Under the pieces are notes generated by a model. That model did not search any database. It was not told the origin of the DNA and saw only the letters and a list, made by a program, of their open reading frames with translations. Below are positions 17,470 to 29,525 of a DNA stretch of 64,000 nt, piece after piece. Numbering within the stretch: position 1 is the stretch's first letter; each line of letters begins with the position of its first letter. This DNA is from Cardiocondyla obscurior (Eukaryota > Arthropoda > Insecta > Hymenoptera > Formicidae), in contig NC_091873.1 of assembly GCF_019399895.1 (NCBI RefSeq), positions 4,100,001 to 4,164,000 of the forward strand, given 5' to 3'. Made by a program: the position numbers and the translations under genes.

Positions 17470-18775
17470 TTAATTTATGATAAGTCCTGCTTCGCGAAGT
17501 TCCTCGATAATAGATAGAATCTCGTTATCGTGAGCGTTATGACCAGCGCAACGCGATGCTTCAAGCAATCGAAGCCGATCGATAAGCTCATTTGGATCAT
17601 CCCAATGAACGTAATCGATCCTGTTGTCGTTGACTGTCACAGTGCGTGGTATGCCTTGCCCAATTTTTTTATCTAGTAAAGAAGCAATTATACTCTTGTA
17701 TTTGTAACCCTTGTTACTCTTTACCTGATTCTGCGCGTTGTAGTTACGTTTATGAGAGTTTGTTGCCAAGAGTATATTTTTATAGTTTTTTTTTATCAAT
17801 ATTGTTGTAAGTGCTCTCATCGGGAACTTTCATGAAAATTAATTCAAATAGACCGGGCGTCCCAGAATACATTTTACCATCTATGAATATATTATCATTC
17901 TTATTCACATCGATACGCTTGTTACCAATCATCGTGCCATCGTCACTGACATAAATTCCATACACATTATCTATGTTGACAGATTTCGTACCACTTAAAA
18001 CAGCGCCTAAATACTTTTGTCCCAACGGTCCATACTGCGTTTAAAGAGCTGATACTTCTTCCGATGTATGCGTTGAACGTTGAACTGGTGTTATCAGCGA
18101 TTTGTTTGTATGATAAAAAACATTGTCAATGATATGAACATGTGAAACATCATGTGCTACATTTCGTTGATGTTTACTCGTTGATGCCTCATTCAACGAC
18201 GACGATGAGGTATGCGATCGTTTTGTCATCAATTTAAGTGGAGTTGATGTAGCGTTTAACCGTTTTTGTTTTGGTGTTGTTCCATATTCATCTTCAGATA
18301 ATGATATCGGTTGAGTATGTAATCGTTTTACCGTCGATTTTATCGGAGGCGATGCTATTATCGGCGATAAGGCGTTTAACTAACGTTTCCGTTTGGATGG
18401 TGATCCGTGTTCATCATCATTATCATCATCACTCGATGTTGTTATCAATGATGAAACGTTTAATCGACGTTTGCGTTTTGACGATAATCCGTTTTCGTAA
18501 TCAGATAGTGATATCGGAGACGCTGTAATTAGCCGTTTCTGTTTTGGTGTAGATTCATTTTTCAGTATAACTGATTCGACTTCAGTGTTTCCACCAGTAT
18601 TTTCAACAATTTGTTTTAGAGGTGTGATGATAGGTTTAAAATGTCGCTCCAACGTGATATTCTCGTTCATTCTCCCCGTTTTGAGAGCTTGATACTTTTT
18701 GCAAATCGCATCACTCGTTTGAGCGATTTGCTTCACTATCTTCTCCCGATCTTTACGTTCAATTCTGTCCTTCAT
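17470..18775 (-). pseudogene. Maverick conserved protein (DUF8207-like), broken
   Basis: Starts at the ATG at 18775 with a helical N-terminal module ('REKIVKQIAQTSDAI'). A long Ser/Thr and Lys/Arg-rich low-complexity middle contains a repeated 'KRKRRLN/KQKRL' motif. The conserved C-terminal domain runs 'GQKYLGAVLSG' to 'DYVHWDDPNELIDRLRLL' and 'IIEELREAGLI'. Breaks are a TAG at 18380, a TAA at 18041 and a one-base frameshift in an A-run near 17775. The family is widespread in insect Mavericks; my recollection of the name DUF8207 should be checked. Role unknown, possibly a structural or DNA-associated virion component. It ends 5 bp before the coiled-coil gene. Confidence 0.65.
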
Positions 18776-18827
18776 ATCGAGATTGTTACAGCTTACTCGA
18801 TGGACGTTTCAACGATGTCTGATTGTG

Positions 18828-19971
18828 TTAGGATAATGCAAACTCATTAAATCCCTTTCTATATCGGCCATTTAAAATCGCACTATCCTTGTCAATCGCT
18901 ACAAATCCATACTGTTGTTGCCAACAGATATTACACAAATTACTGAATTCTGTAAAAGACATGTCAGTGTTTACATGTATAGCGGTATTTTTAATTTTTG
19001 CGTCAAAGCACAAGTCTCTTGCGCCGTTTCCCTCTAAGATAAGCCGCCGAACATTTGATCAAATCCACCAAACGAAGCCGAACCCGTCGATACCGATTGC
19101 GGCCGCGATAGCGCGATTATTTGAGTTTTCTGTCGGCTTCCCAAACCCGTTTCGAGTTTTCACGATAGTTTTCGGACTTAGCCGAACAAGGGCGATAAGA
19201 GGGCCCGTTCCGAACAAGTCACGATGAGTCAGTCTCTTCCGAGTCTTTGCAAAGCTCACTGGTCTCTACTCGCGCACATTCTGAATAAAATAAAGTTAAG
19301 ATTCTTGAGTTACGGAAGGAGGCATTGAGGAGAATCTGTTCCTCCCCTCTCCACACCGCCCCTACACATGATCATGGTATACATGCTTCATATTTGTTCC
19401 ATCCTGTTTGAATAAAATTATTAAATTCGTATTGTCGCGTATAAGATGCTTCGGTATCTTTGCATACGTCTGACATAGATAAAAACTGTCGACGTTTGCG
19501 TGTTGGCCCATCGCAAAATATTCTTTTACAACGTTTTGTTTATCACATGCCACATCATCAAAGATAAAGATTGAATTTGGAAGAGCATCGCTCGGTGGAA
19601 TCATCACTATTATTAGAAAATGTATAATAACTTATTTCTTTTATTGGTGCTAATAACTTTTCAAGGTATTGATATTTTGGCTGTTGCAGTGATTTTGAAT
19701 ACACATAAATATTTTCAAATCGTAAACCGTGCGGACTTTCCAACAGACTTATCAGCACGTTCGTCTTACCACAGTTCGATGGGCCGCAAATGATACCTCG
19801 AATGGAACTTGGCAACATACTTCCATGCTTGCAAACTTTTTTTCCAGATGTTAATTTGTTATCTATATTGACCACCTTGATTGGTGGCGCTTGTCGCGCA
19901 ACCGCATCATGCAACTCAATTGCGTGTTGCATAAACCGTGGTCTACCATCAATATAAAAAAAATGATGCAT
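18828..19971 (-). pseudogene. Maverick A32/FtsK-type packaging ATPase, broken
   Basis: ATG at 19971. The Walker A motif is GPSNCGKT and the Walker B block is 'SIFIFDDVACDKQ', the pattern of the A32-like genome packaging ATPases of Mavericks and related viruses. A frameshift near 19605 separates the two motifs. A 388-bp insert at 18978-19365 splits the C-terminus, and the frame resumes with 'NTDMSFTEFSNLC' and ends at 18828. The start codon is 20 bp from the divergent start at 19992, so the two genes must share a promoter region. It would pump element DNA into capsids. Not functional. Confidence 0.85.
18978..19365 (+). mobile_element. Short insertion in the ATPase gene, probably a solo LTR or MITE
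   Basis: 388 bp flanked by ACATG (18973-18977 and 19366-19370). Removing one copy restores the gene sequence across the site, which supports the 5-bp duplication. GC content is higher than the surroundings. An AATAAA polyadenylation signal lies near 19283, which favours an LTR in plus orientation. The ends TATAGCGG...CCCCTAC are not TG...CA. No coding capacity is convincing. Confidence 0.6.
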
Positions 19972-19991
19972 ACGCTATCTAATTTATAGCG

Positions 19992-20605
19992 ATGCTTACA
20001 TTCAATACGGTCAGTATTCAAAATGTTCTTGCTCCTGTCGGACAACAGCAATATTTGCAGCTTAACCGCGGAACACCTACGATATATTCCAAAGATTCTT
20101 TTGTTACAACAGTTTTACCAACATATAGACTATCTGTGGGATAAACTTTCAGAACATTTAAGAGCTGATATGGAGATTCAACAATATCGCAGGTGTTTGA
20201 AGCATTATAATTTACCGAATCAACAAACACATATTGACGGTCCAGCACTATTGATAAAAAATTGTGCCGAATGTCAAAGAAATTTGGACGAGGTTTATTA
20301 AACAGTGTGATTAACTCACTTTTTTTTGAATTGCATATACCAGGCTATCGATTTTGTGGACCGGGAACTCGTTTAGACAAACGTCTCGCGAGGGAAGATC
20401 AAGGTATTAATCCGTTAGACGAAGTCTGTCGCGAACACGATATAGCTTATGCTCGTAGTAACAAACTCGCTGAACGACACGTGGCTGATAATATTCTCGC
20501 AAATAAAGCGCTACAACTTCATGCGAAAGATTCAAGTTTCGGAGAAAAAGCCGCTGCCACAATTGTTTGGGCTGCGATGAAGACTAAAACAAAACTTGGT
20601 ATGAG
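19992..20605 (+). pseudogene. Maverick PLA2-like / minor virion protein gene, 5' part
   Basis: The ATG at 19992 starts 'LTFNTVSIQNVLAPVGQQQY'. In-frame stops follow at 20142, 20166, 20208 and 20238, and the frame is then open to the BEL-2 insertion at 20605. A phospholipase A2-like block is clear: 'YRFCGPGTRLDKR' (calcium loop-like) and 'DEVCREHDIAY' (catalytic His-Asp pair), the form found in parvovirus capsids and in Maverick/adinto-type minor proteins. It would help a virion leave the endosome. The frame continues exactly at 27133 after the retroelement, so 20601-20605 and 27133-27137 are one duplicated ATGAG. Confidence 0.8.
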
Positions 20606-21002
20606 TGTAGCGTAGCTTAATATTACATAATATAGAATAAAGAAAACTCAAAGGGGTAATAAATCACGGGGAACAAAAGATCGCTCGAACTCTTTGTGGC
20701 GTCTACGTAAACAGACTAAAAGACTGTCGCCATGATGACGGCATGCGATAATTGGGTAACAATAGCGCGGTAGGCGATAGCCACACGACGAATTTGACGC
20801 TGGCGACCATTGGTTTTTGGCATTTTATTGAAGACCAATCACGCGATTTTGACCGCCCACCAGGAACCATGCGACGAAGTCTCAAGGAAGGGAACTTCAC
20901 TTGCTCACTAAGAGTCTATCGAAGAAGACGTGCTGTATTTTCAATAAAGATTTAACGAAATTATAACGTGCTGTTAAAACTTTACGTTATTTATACAAAA
21001 CA
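20606..21002 (+). repeat. BEL-2 5' LTR
   Basis: 397 bp, TGTAGCG to AAAACA. The primer-site candidate TGGTGCCTCC begins at 21006, three bases after the LTR. I could not assign it to a specific tRNA. Confidence 0.9.
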
Positions 21003-21440
21003 TTTTGGTGCCTCCTGTGAGGTTTGATTGACGACCTCACTATAAATTTCGATCGAGTCAGTGAATAATTGAGAAAGCAACCAATAGAACCGGCAAATTG
21101 GTCGGTGAATAAGTCGACGGACAATTTCCGAGAAGCTACAGACTAGCGAAAAAGGATTAGCGGCCTACAGAGATCCACGGTCATCGTCCTGGTAGGCAGA
21201 ATATTCATCAGACTGGTTAAAAGACGGACGGGAAGTTCCGAGCACAATCGTCGAGACAATTTTGACACGGATCCGGACAAAGGCGAGACAAGGACCACGA
21301 GAAGGAAGTCAGCGGAATAAACACAATTCACCACCCGGACAATCATCAACGCAGATCAAAAATTTAAATTTATAAGCGGCGATTTATAAAACAAGTAAGA
21401 GCGTATCGTTCATTCATTAGTTGTTGCCTTTAAACACATC
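21003..21440 (+). other. BEL-2 leader
   Basis: Untranslated leader between the LTR and gag, with purine-rich stretches. No separate gene. Confidence 0.6.
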
Positions 21441-24400
21441 ATGGCGGATCGGATTAAAATTCTTATACAAAAACGCACAGCATTAAAGACACAAATTACG
21501 ACCATAACCAATTTAGTTGAAAAGAGTAAATTAGATCATACTAATTTAAAATTGCGTTTAACTCGCCTCACTGAATTGTATCACGCGTTTGAAGAACACC
21601 ATAATGAATTGATGTTATTAGATTCGAATGATGAACATCAAACGGAATTCATAAATTTGCAAGAAAGATATTATGATATTGCTACCAAAATACATAATAT
21701 ACTATCTCCCGCGAGTACATCAAGTATAAGTAGCATTAATAATGATAGTCGATCGATAGAATCACCAATATTAAGATCTAATAAGGAACGTCGTGTAAAA
21801 CTTCCTGAGACACCGTTACCGATCTTTCACGGAAAATATGAAGAATGGTTAACGTTTAAGAACAAATTTCGCGATTTAATTGACTCTCAATCAGATTTAT
21901 CAGAATTAAGCAAATTAAATTATTTGAAAGCTTCATTAAAAGGCGAAGCGGCAAACAAAGTAAACATTTTTACGATTGACGGAACCAATTATTCCAAGGC
22001 ATGGGAAATTTTAGAACGTGCGTACGGTGACAAACGCATCTTAGTTTCACGACATTTATCTTTGCTAAGAAACATGCCTAACGTGGATAAAGAAAATTCG
22101 AGCAATCTATCAAAACTCGCAGATGAAACCCAGCAACACATCGCATCATTAAATGCATTAGGCATATCTGTCGGTTCGGAGATGGTGGTCAATATTCTCG
22201 AATCTAAGCTGCCAAGAACAATTCTTGACAAATGGGAAACGTCTCTTGAACGAGATCAATTTCCTTCACTCGACGAATTCTATGAATTTTTATATAAAAC
22301 AGCAGTGTGCGTATCAAAGCGCGAAAGAAATCAATTGACCGACTTAGAACGGAATAAGGGAGAACCCATGACAAAAAGAAGACGAATAAACAACTCTCAT
22401 AACGCTTTCACAATAAATACGTCGCGTAATTGTATTGCTTGCAAGAATAAAATACATCCCTTATATGTATGTGATAAATTCCAAGCATTATCAGTACCCA
22501 AACGCATTGAATTAGTAAAACGGGCTAAGGTTTGTTTCAATTGTTTTCGATCGCATTTAGGATTGCCATGTAAATCTGGTAATTGTACGGTTTGTCACAA
22601 AAAACATAATACGCTTTTACACTTAAACCACCCGCTTGCGATAGAAAATTCCGAAAAATCCGAACCTAAAACTTCTGAAACAATCAAATCAGCATGACTC
22701 GCGTCCAAGGCGGTAAAAACAATGAATCTCGCAACATCATCTATTAATTTTACACCACAATTGATTACTAGCGCATTAGTATACGTACTTGATAAAAAAC
22801 GCAAATTTATAAAATGTCGTGCATTGATGGATACATGCTTTACTACTAATTTTGTATCGCGATCTTTAGTAAAAAAATTAGATTCACATGTCAATGCACA
22901 ATCAATTCCAGTTACCATGATCAATAACACAAGTTCAGTGTCCGAAGGTGTTGTACAAATTACTATACGCTCGATACACAACAATTTTCATAAAACATTA
23001 ACTTGTCTTACTATCCCGACAATTACAGAAGCCATTCCATCAGATGTTTTTCCGCGAGATTCAATTACAATACCGCCAAATATTAAACTCGCCGATCCAG
23101 AATTCCATCTACCACGGTCGGTAGATTTATTAATTGGTTCGGGCGCGACTTTATCGATGTTATCTGTTGGACAAATTGATTTATCTAATGAAATTCACGA
23201 TTTGTATCTCCAAAAGACTAGATTAGGATGGATCGTAGCCGGTAGTACAGAACCACGATCACCAAAGATGGCAGCATTATGCCATTTAAGTACATTAGAA
23301 TCACAATTAATGAAATTTTGGAATATTGAGGAAGTTCTGTCTCAATTACCAAAGTCAACAGAAGAAATAAAGTGCGAGAACCATTTTATTGAAAATACCA
23401 TTCGCGAAGATAGCGGTCGTTATACGGTCCGTCTTCCATTCCGCGCTCAGAATATTTCAATAGGCGATTCACGAACTGGTGCTATGAGACGTTTTTTAAA
23501 TTTAGAACGTAAATTAGATCGAGATCCGGTATTAAAACAAGAATACACGCAAATTATCGGAGAGTATAAGACCTTAAATCACGCGTCAGAAATTACCACA
23601 ACTAACGACGACGGTTTTTATTTGCCACATCACGCAGTGATTAAAGAAGGTAGTCATACTACTAAAATAAGAGTTGTCTTTGATGCATCCGCGAAATCGA
23701 TTACAGGCATATCGTTAAATGATGTCCTTATGGTAGGTCCCACCATACAAGAAAAACTATTCATACATCTATTACGCTTTCGAACATACAATTACGTCAT
23801 CACCGCCGACATAGAAAAAATGTATAGGCAAATATGGGTACACAAGGATGATCGCAAATATCAAAAATTTCTATGGCGCGAAAACGGAATAATAAAAACT
23901 TTGCAATTAAATACTCTTACATTTGGAATTTCTTCTTCTCCTTTTCTTGCTATTCGCACGGTACAAAAATTAGCAGAAGATGAAGAACACAATTTCCCTC
24001 GAGCCGCGAACGCGTTAAAAAATCATTTATACGTGGATGATTTGCTTACCGGTGCGAATTCTATAACTGAAATTTGGGATATTAGAGACGAAATAATAAC
24101 GTTATTAGATCAAGGAGGATTTAACATTCGACAATGGGCATCAAACGATAGGCGAATAATCGATGATTTACCTGATAATGCTATACATGCCAATTTTACG
24201 ATAACAAACGATAAATCACTAAGAACTCTGGGCGTTACATGGAACGCTCATAAAGACAAGATTTGTTACGTCACACAGACAATTGACGATACTAATAAGT
24301 TTACGAAGAGAAATATATTATCTCAAATTGCAAGGATTTATGATCCATTGGGATTGATGGGTCCCGTAGTCCTGTATGCCAAATGTATAATGCAAGACAT

Positions 24401-26558
24401 TTGGAAATGTAGGACACACTGGGATGAATCAATACCACAAGCAATTTACACGAAATGGTTCGAATTTAGTAATCAGTTGAAAAATTTAAACGCAGTGTCA
24501 TTTGATCGTAAATTATGGTTAAATAAATCTCGCGATATCCAAGTACATGGATTCTGCGATGCTAGCAATGCAGGATATGGCGCCTGTATTTATATACGAT
24601 CTTTAGATACAGATAATCTGATTGAGAGTAATTTAGTATGTGCTAAATCACGGGTAGCCCCACTAAAGCCTATTACAATTCCGCGACTCGAACTATGTGG
24701 AGCATTGTTGTTAGCAAAATTATATCATGAAATAAAGGATGCATTGGGCATAACACCTAATCGTATAATTTTTTGGTGTGACTCAACTATTGTGTTACAT
24801 TGGTTGAAAACATCTCCTCATGCGCTAAAGATCTATGTCGCAAATAGAGTCGCGGAATTACAAGATCTTACAAATGCTATTGAATGGCGACACGTAAAAA
24901 CCGAGGAAAATCCGGCGGACGCGGTGTCTAGGGGACAATTACCATACACTTTCTTACAAAATAAATTATGGCGAACGGGACCATCATGGTTAAAGAAAGG
25001 CGAACAGTATTGGCCACACGAAAATCCAAGTATTCTTGAAATACCAGAATTAAAAGGAAATAGCTGTTTTTTGATAACATCTGTTGATATTAGTATGTTT
25101 GAAAAATATTCATCACATTCCAAATTATGTAGAATTATGGCTTATTGCCTCCGATGGCGAAAGGGTAATAATTATACGGGTCAATTAACTATAGAGGAGA
25201 TAAAAAGGGCAGAAATTCAAATAATCAAGGCCATTCAAACCAATAAATTTCCGAATGAATTAAAGGAATTAAAAAATAACCAGACAATAAAATCAAATAG
25301 AATTATTAATTTAAGTCCGTTCTTAGATCAAGATGGTCTAATCCGAGTTGGAGGAAGGCTTCCTTCATCAAATCTAAATTTTCAACAAAAATATCCCATT
25401 CTATTACCGAGTAAAAATCATAATACCGACCAAATTATTCGCGAAATACATGAAACCCGTTACCATACGGGCATACAAACAACTTTATATCATTTGAGAC
25501 AGAAATTTTGGGTATTAGACGGTCGAAATCAGGTCCGTAAAATAATACGTTCATGCACGCGTTGTTTCCGTTTTGATGCCGCGACAATGAAATATAAAAT
25601 GGGCAATCTTCCTCCAGCTCGTATAAAAGAAGCAATACCGTTTGAAAATACAGGCGTCGATTTTTGCGGTCCCTTTTTCATAAAAGAAAAGAAATTTCGT
25701 AACCGCAATAAAATAAAGGCATATGTATGTGTATTCATTTGTATGGTTATAAAGGCAGTACATTTAGAAGTAGTAAATGATCTTTCGACCGACAGTTTTC
25801 TCGCTGCTCTTAGACGATTTGTAGCACGACGCGGAATTCCGAAACATATATATTCCGACAATGGAACTAATTTCGTGGGAGCTAACAATGAGTTAAAGGA
25901 AATCTATACGTTGCTTAATTCCGACAAACACAAGAATCTTGTTAACAATTATGCTAACAAGCATTATATAACATGGCATTTTATACCACCAATTGCGCCT
26001 CATTTCGGTGGACTTTGGGAGTCCACCGTAAAACAATTCAAACACCATTTCAAACGCGTTGTAGGTAATTGTTTACTTACATTTGAAGAATTAAGCACGT
26101 TTAGTACAGAAATAGAAGGAATTCTAAATTCACGCCCTATAACTACATTATCATCTGATCCGAACGATACGCTCGCTATAACTCCAGCACATTATTTAAT
26201 CGGTAAACCATTAACAACTTTACCTGAAGAAAAATTACAATTGATTCCATCTAATCGATTATCAATTTGGCAACACATTTCCAAAATCCGACAGGATTTT
26301 TGGGCACGGTGGCATTTAGAGTACCTAAATGAACTACAACATCGTGCTAAATGAAAAATTAACGATCAAGAGCCGAAAATTGGAATGATCGTCCTTATTA
26401 AAGACAAGAATACACCTTGCATGCAATGGTCACTAGGCAAAATTATTAAATTGTATACTGGAGAAGACAACATTACCAGGACAGTTGACGTCAAAACATC
26501 TACTGGTATTGTAAAACGAACAACTCGGTGTTTATGTCCTTTACCTATCTGGGAGTAA
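21441..26558 (+). pseudogene. gag-pol: BEL-2 Gag-Pol polyprotein with two in-frame stops
   Basis: One frame from the ATG at 21441 to the TAA at 26556, interrupted only by TGA at 22695 and TGA at 26352. The Gag part has the DUF1759-like capsid ('LPIFHGKYEEWLTFKNKF') and Cys/His knuckles ('CFNCFRSH', 'CTVCHKKH'). The protease motif reads MDTCFTTNF, where the family has D-S/T-G, so the catalytic Gly is lost. The RT active site is YVDD (near 24030). RNase H starts at 'FCDASNAGYGA'. The integrase has 'DFCGPF', 'SDNGTNFVGA' and 'PHFGGLWES'. A DUF5641-type C-terminus follows. The stops and the protease change mean it is inactive. Confidence 0.92.
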
Positions 26559-26734
26559 ACCACGTAAGTAAAGGACAACAATCGAATTGCGTTAAATTTT
26601 AAGATAAACTTTGATATGTGTTAATATTCTCTATTTAAAATAAGTTTGTTGTATCTTTCACATGTACAATAATAGACATAAGTTAATCTATAACCGTTTA
26701 TCTGTTGATCGTTGCTCTCTCAACGGGGGGAGTA
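26559..26734 (+). other. BEL-2 3' untranslated region and polypurine tract
   Basis: AT-rich stretch ending in the purine tract CGGGGGGAGTA (26724-26734) directly before the 3' LTR. Confidence 0.75.
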
Positions 26735-27132
26735 TGTAGCGTAGCTTAATATTACATAATATAGAATAAAGAAAACTCAAAGGGGTAATAAATCACGGGG
26801 AACAAAAGATCGCTCGAACTCTTTGTGGCGTCTACGTAAACAGACTAAAAGACTGTCGCCATGATGACGGCATGCGATAATTGGGTAACAATAGCGCGGT
26901 AGGCGATAGCCACACGACGAATTTGACGCTGGCGACCATTGGTTTTTGGCATTTTATTGAAGACCAATCACGCGATTTTAAACCGCCCACCAGAAACCAT
27001 GCGACGAAGTCTCAAGGAAGGGAACTTCACTTGCTCACTAAGAGTCTATCGAAGAAGACGTGCTGTATTTTCAATAAAGATTTAACGAAATTATAACGTG
27101 CTGTTAAAACTTTACGTTATTTATACAAAACA
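26735..27132 (+). repeat. BEL-2 3' LTR
   Basis: 398 bp, nearly identical to 20606-21002, followed by the duplicated ATGAG. Confidence 0.9.
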
Positions 27133-27837
27133 ATGAGCTTACGCGATAAAAAGCAGAAGAATGCGAAAAAAACAGTGAAAAAGCGAGTACTCCCGATCGC
27201 AAAACGTGGTGGTGTTATACCGCTTCTACCATTACTAGGAGTGATCGGTTCGCTTGCTGGCGGTGCCGCAGGAATCGCCAAGGCTGTAAATGATAAGAAA
27301 ACAATGCAACGTCAGCTTGAAGAGATGAAACGTCATAACCACGCCATGGAAGGTCGTGGAGTTTATCTAGCTCCATACAAACGCGACGGTGGTGTTATGA
27401 AAAAAAGTAAAACTGGAATTAGAGGAAAAAAAAACGTCGATGCGACGTTAAAAATTCCTAAAGGCACCACTACAGATATATTATTGCGACAGCTGGCAAA
27501 ACGCATGCGCATTCCATATTTCAGAGGTGTTTTTATGCGTAACACATTACCAGCTAGAGGAGTATATCGCAACGAAAGCGGCATCGTGAATTTGGATAAT
27601 ACCGATGGATCTGGTACTCATTGGGTGGCATATGCTAAGAGAGGAAATCACGCTATGTATTTCGATAGCTTTGGAAATCTTTGACCGCCGCGGGAACTTG
27701 TACATTATCTAGGTAATGATACAACGCGAATCAAATATAATCGCTCATCATACCAGCGTTACGATCAAACCAACTGTGGACAATTATGTCTTCTTTTTCT
27801 ACGAGCAGTTGACAAACATTTTAAGGATATGTATTAG
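27133..27837 (+). pseudogene. Maverick minor virion protein and adenain-type protease, 3' part
   Basis: Same reading frame as 19992-20605 once the retroelement is set aside. A basic Lys/Arg region is followed by a hydrophobic Gly/Ala segment ('LLGVIGSLAGGAAGIAKAV', a membrane-active, pVI/pX-like stretch). Then comes a cysteine protease of adenain type with His in 'GTHWVAY', Asp in 'MYFDSFG' and Cys in 'DQTNCGQLC'. A TGA at 27682 falls between the Asp and Cys parts. The frame reopens and ends at 27837. The protease would mature the capsid. Encoding PLA2-like, membrane-active and protease modules in one frame implies a polyprotein that is cut by its own protease (inference). Confidence 0.8.
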
Positions 27838-27860
27838 GCTGTCTACAGTCAGTATCAAAC

Positions 27861-28187
27861 ATGTCGTTGACGTTCACGCTTTCGGGAAAGAATAGCATCC
27901 TGGCGGTGAGCTACTTTCCTCCAGTGGATTTAAGCGATGGTGACTATGAGCTTGGACTATCAGATTTTAAAACGTATTACACGATATCTAATGTAAACTC
28001 AACAAATAATAAGTTTTATTTTACTGATAATGACACGGAGATAATTATTCCTGACGGGTCGTACGAGCTGCATGACATTGCTACATATTTGCGGCGGGCA
28101 CTCAAACAACATCGTTCCGTTAATGATGTAAAAAAAACTATAACACGCAACACTGATGATGATAATGATAACCCATTATTAATTTGA
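27861..28187 (+). pseudogene. Maverick conserved gene, truncated by the Gypsy-2 LTR
   Basis: The ATG at 27861, 23 bp after the protease gene, starts a 108-residue frame ('MSLTFTLSGKNSILAVSYFP', 'YELGLSDFKTYY', 'IPDGSYELHDIA', then an Asp/Asn run). The stop at 28185 is a TGA, after which the frame would read a few more residues to the LTR border at 28197. The 5' part of this gene is a standard Maverick neighbour of the protease. I believe it encodes a virion protein, perhaps a minor capsid or penton-type protein, but I cannot prove it from this piece. The rest of the gene and the major capsid gene are not in the window. Confidence 0.6.
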
Positions 28188-28956
28188 GCTAATAACTGTT
28201 ACGTCTCCGACTCCGCGTCTCTTTTTTTTGAACATATATTAAAAAATTTAGTTAAGGGGAAAGGTAGACCGTAGTCCATTGCAATACAAAAGAAAACTTC
28301 AGAACCTTTCAAAAAGACAATTCATAAAACACTAACATATTCCGGGACAAGTTGTTGCGTGAAAGCATAAAAAACATGCAACAAATTGTAAACGGGCGCC
28401 AACGAAAATCAGACAAAAGAATTTGTCTAGACATAATACAAAAAATCAAAACCTAAGGGGCTCATAAATATTTCAACTCTGATAACCTGTCCATCATAGG
28501 AAAAGGAAAAATAACTTTTCTTTAAAAATGTAATTGTGCATAGATCCTGAGCTTTAGAAAAACCAAGGGCGCGAGAGGCCCGTAATTACCGGAGTATGTG
28601 GTGCAGACAAAGGCAATAAAGTCAGGTAACAATGCGTCGTACGGATGGTAGAAGTTTCCCCACCATCTCTCTTTAAAAATGATAATAAAATTCTGGAAGG
28701 CTCGGAAGGGATAACTCCTTAAAGCGGGGGTATTTCGTAGATATCTTATTCTTAAAAACCAATGGATCTCGGGAACTCCTCACCAAAATCTAGAAACTAA
28801 GGGCGAAAACTTAGAAGGTTAAGAAATAGAGAAGGGATGGGGTGCGAATGCACAATAATTTTAAGATAGGAAAAGTGAAGGAACAAGCTCCGCAAATGAA
28901 AGATTAGAATTTCAGAAAAGTGAAAATTCGGGAATAGTCCTTTCCTTTTGCGAGCT

Positions 28957-28963
28957 TATAAAA
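28957..28963 (+). promoter_or_regulatory. Gypsy-2 LTR TATA box
   Basis: TATAAAA, with an expected transcription start near 28990, 100 bp upstream of the predicted splice donor at 29088. Confidence 0.55.
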
Positions 28964-29087
28964 TCTTGTGTTTTGGCGGAGCACGCTCTCTTGCATCTCA
29001 GCTACAGCCGCATAAGTTTTACTAAAATCAACGTGAGTGTTACTCAGTGCAAGATTGCAGAAGAATCATCGAGAAGATCTCCTAAAA

Positions 29088-29525
29088 GTAAGTCTCAACG
29101 TTTCATAATGTATTGTCGCGAAAATTGATTCCACTAAATGTATTGTTCAAATCAATGGTTCTTTAATTTCAATCAAAGAGAGAAGGGAATGTCCGAGTCG
29201 GAGTTCCGAAGTTTTGATTCTGTCCGTTTGTTTCTGTGGTCTATCGAATGTGTGAGAATGCCTGCTTCCGAATATCGGCTAGGATACGCTGTCGAATAAC
29301 CAGCAATTTACGGTGGTTCGCGCCGCGAAATATTGCTGGAAGTTTGGCGACTATCCACGGCTAAAAAATCGGCAAGCGATTCTCGCCAAAGATGAACTAC
29401 GAGGATTCATTCATTGACGGGTTAAAAGCTTTGGAAATCGTTGGTGACGAATCTCCTTCGCTCCTTTTTTTGTTAATCTTGTAAATTCTGTTCGAATAAA
29501 ATTAAAATTAAATTATGAATTTTAG
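29088..29525 (+). other. Predicted intron inside the Gypsy-2 LTR
   Basis: Donor GTAAGT at 29088-29093 after ...CTAAAA and acceptor TTTTAG ending at 29525. Joining 29087 to 29526 makes A+TG, the start codon of the LTR ORF. 438 bp. Confidence 0.55.

Larger units (their letters stand above)
20606..27132 (+). mobile_element. BEL-2: BEL/Pao retrotransposon, lightly decayed
   Basis: Complete element with a 397-bp left LTR and a 398-bp right LTR (TGTAGCG...AAACA), a 5-bp target duplication ATGAG, and one long gag-pol frame broken by two TGA codons. It is inserted in plus orientation in the PLA2/protease gene of the Maverick. AT-rich like its host element, unlike BEL-1. The LTRs differ at a few bases near 20855-20870 and 26975-26995, which shows moderate age. 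Confidence 0.95.

Noticed and set aside
20023..20301. 92-codon plus ORF and overlapping 76-codon minus ORF at the start of the PLA2-like gene
   Set aside because: The true Maverick frame is another one, starting at 19992 with stops. These are out-of-frame readings.
20262..20615. PLA2 block as a host secreted phospholipase
   Set aside because: It has no signal peptide, sits in a Maverick gene order, is fused in frame to minor-capsid and protease parts, and has upstream stops.
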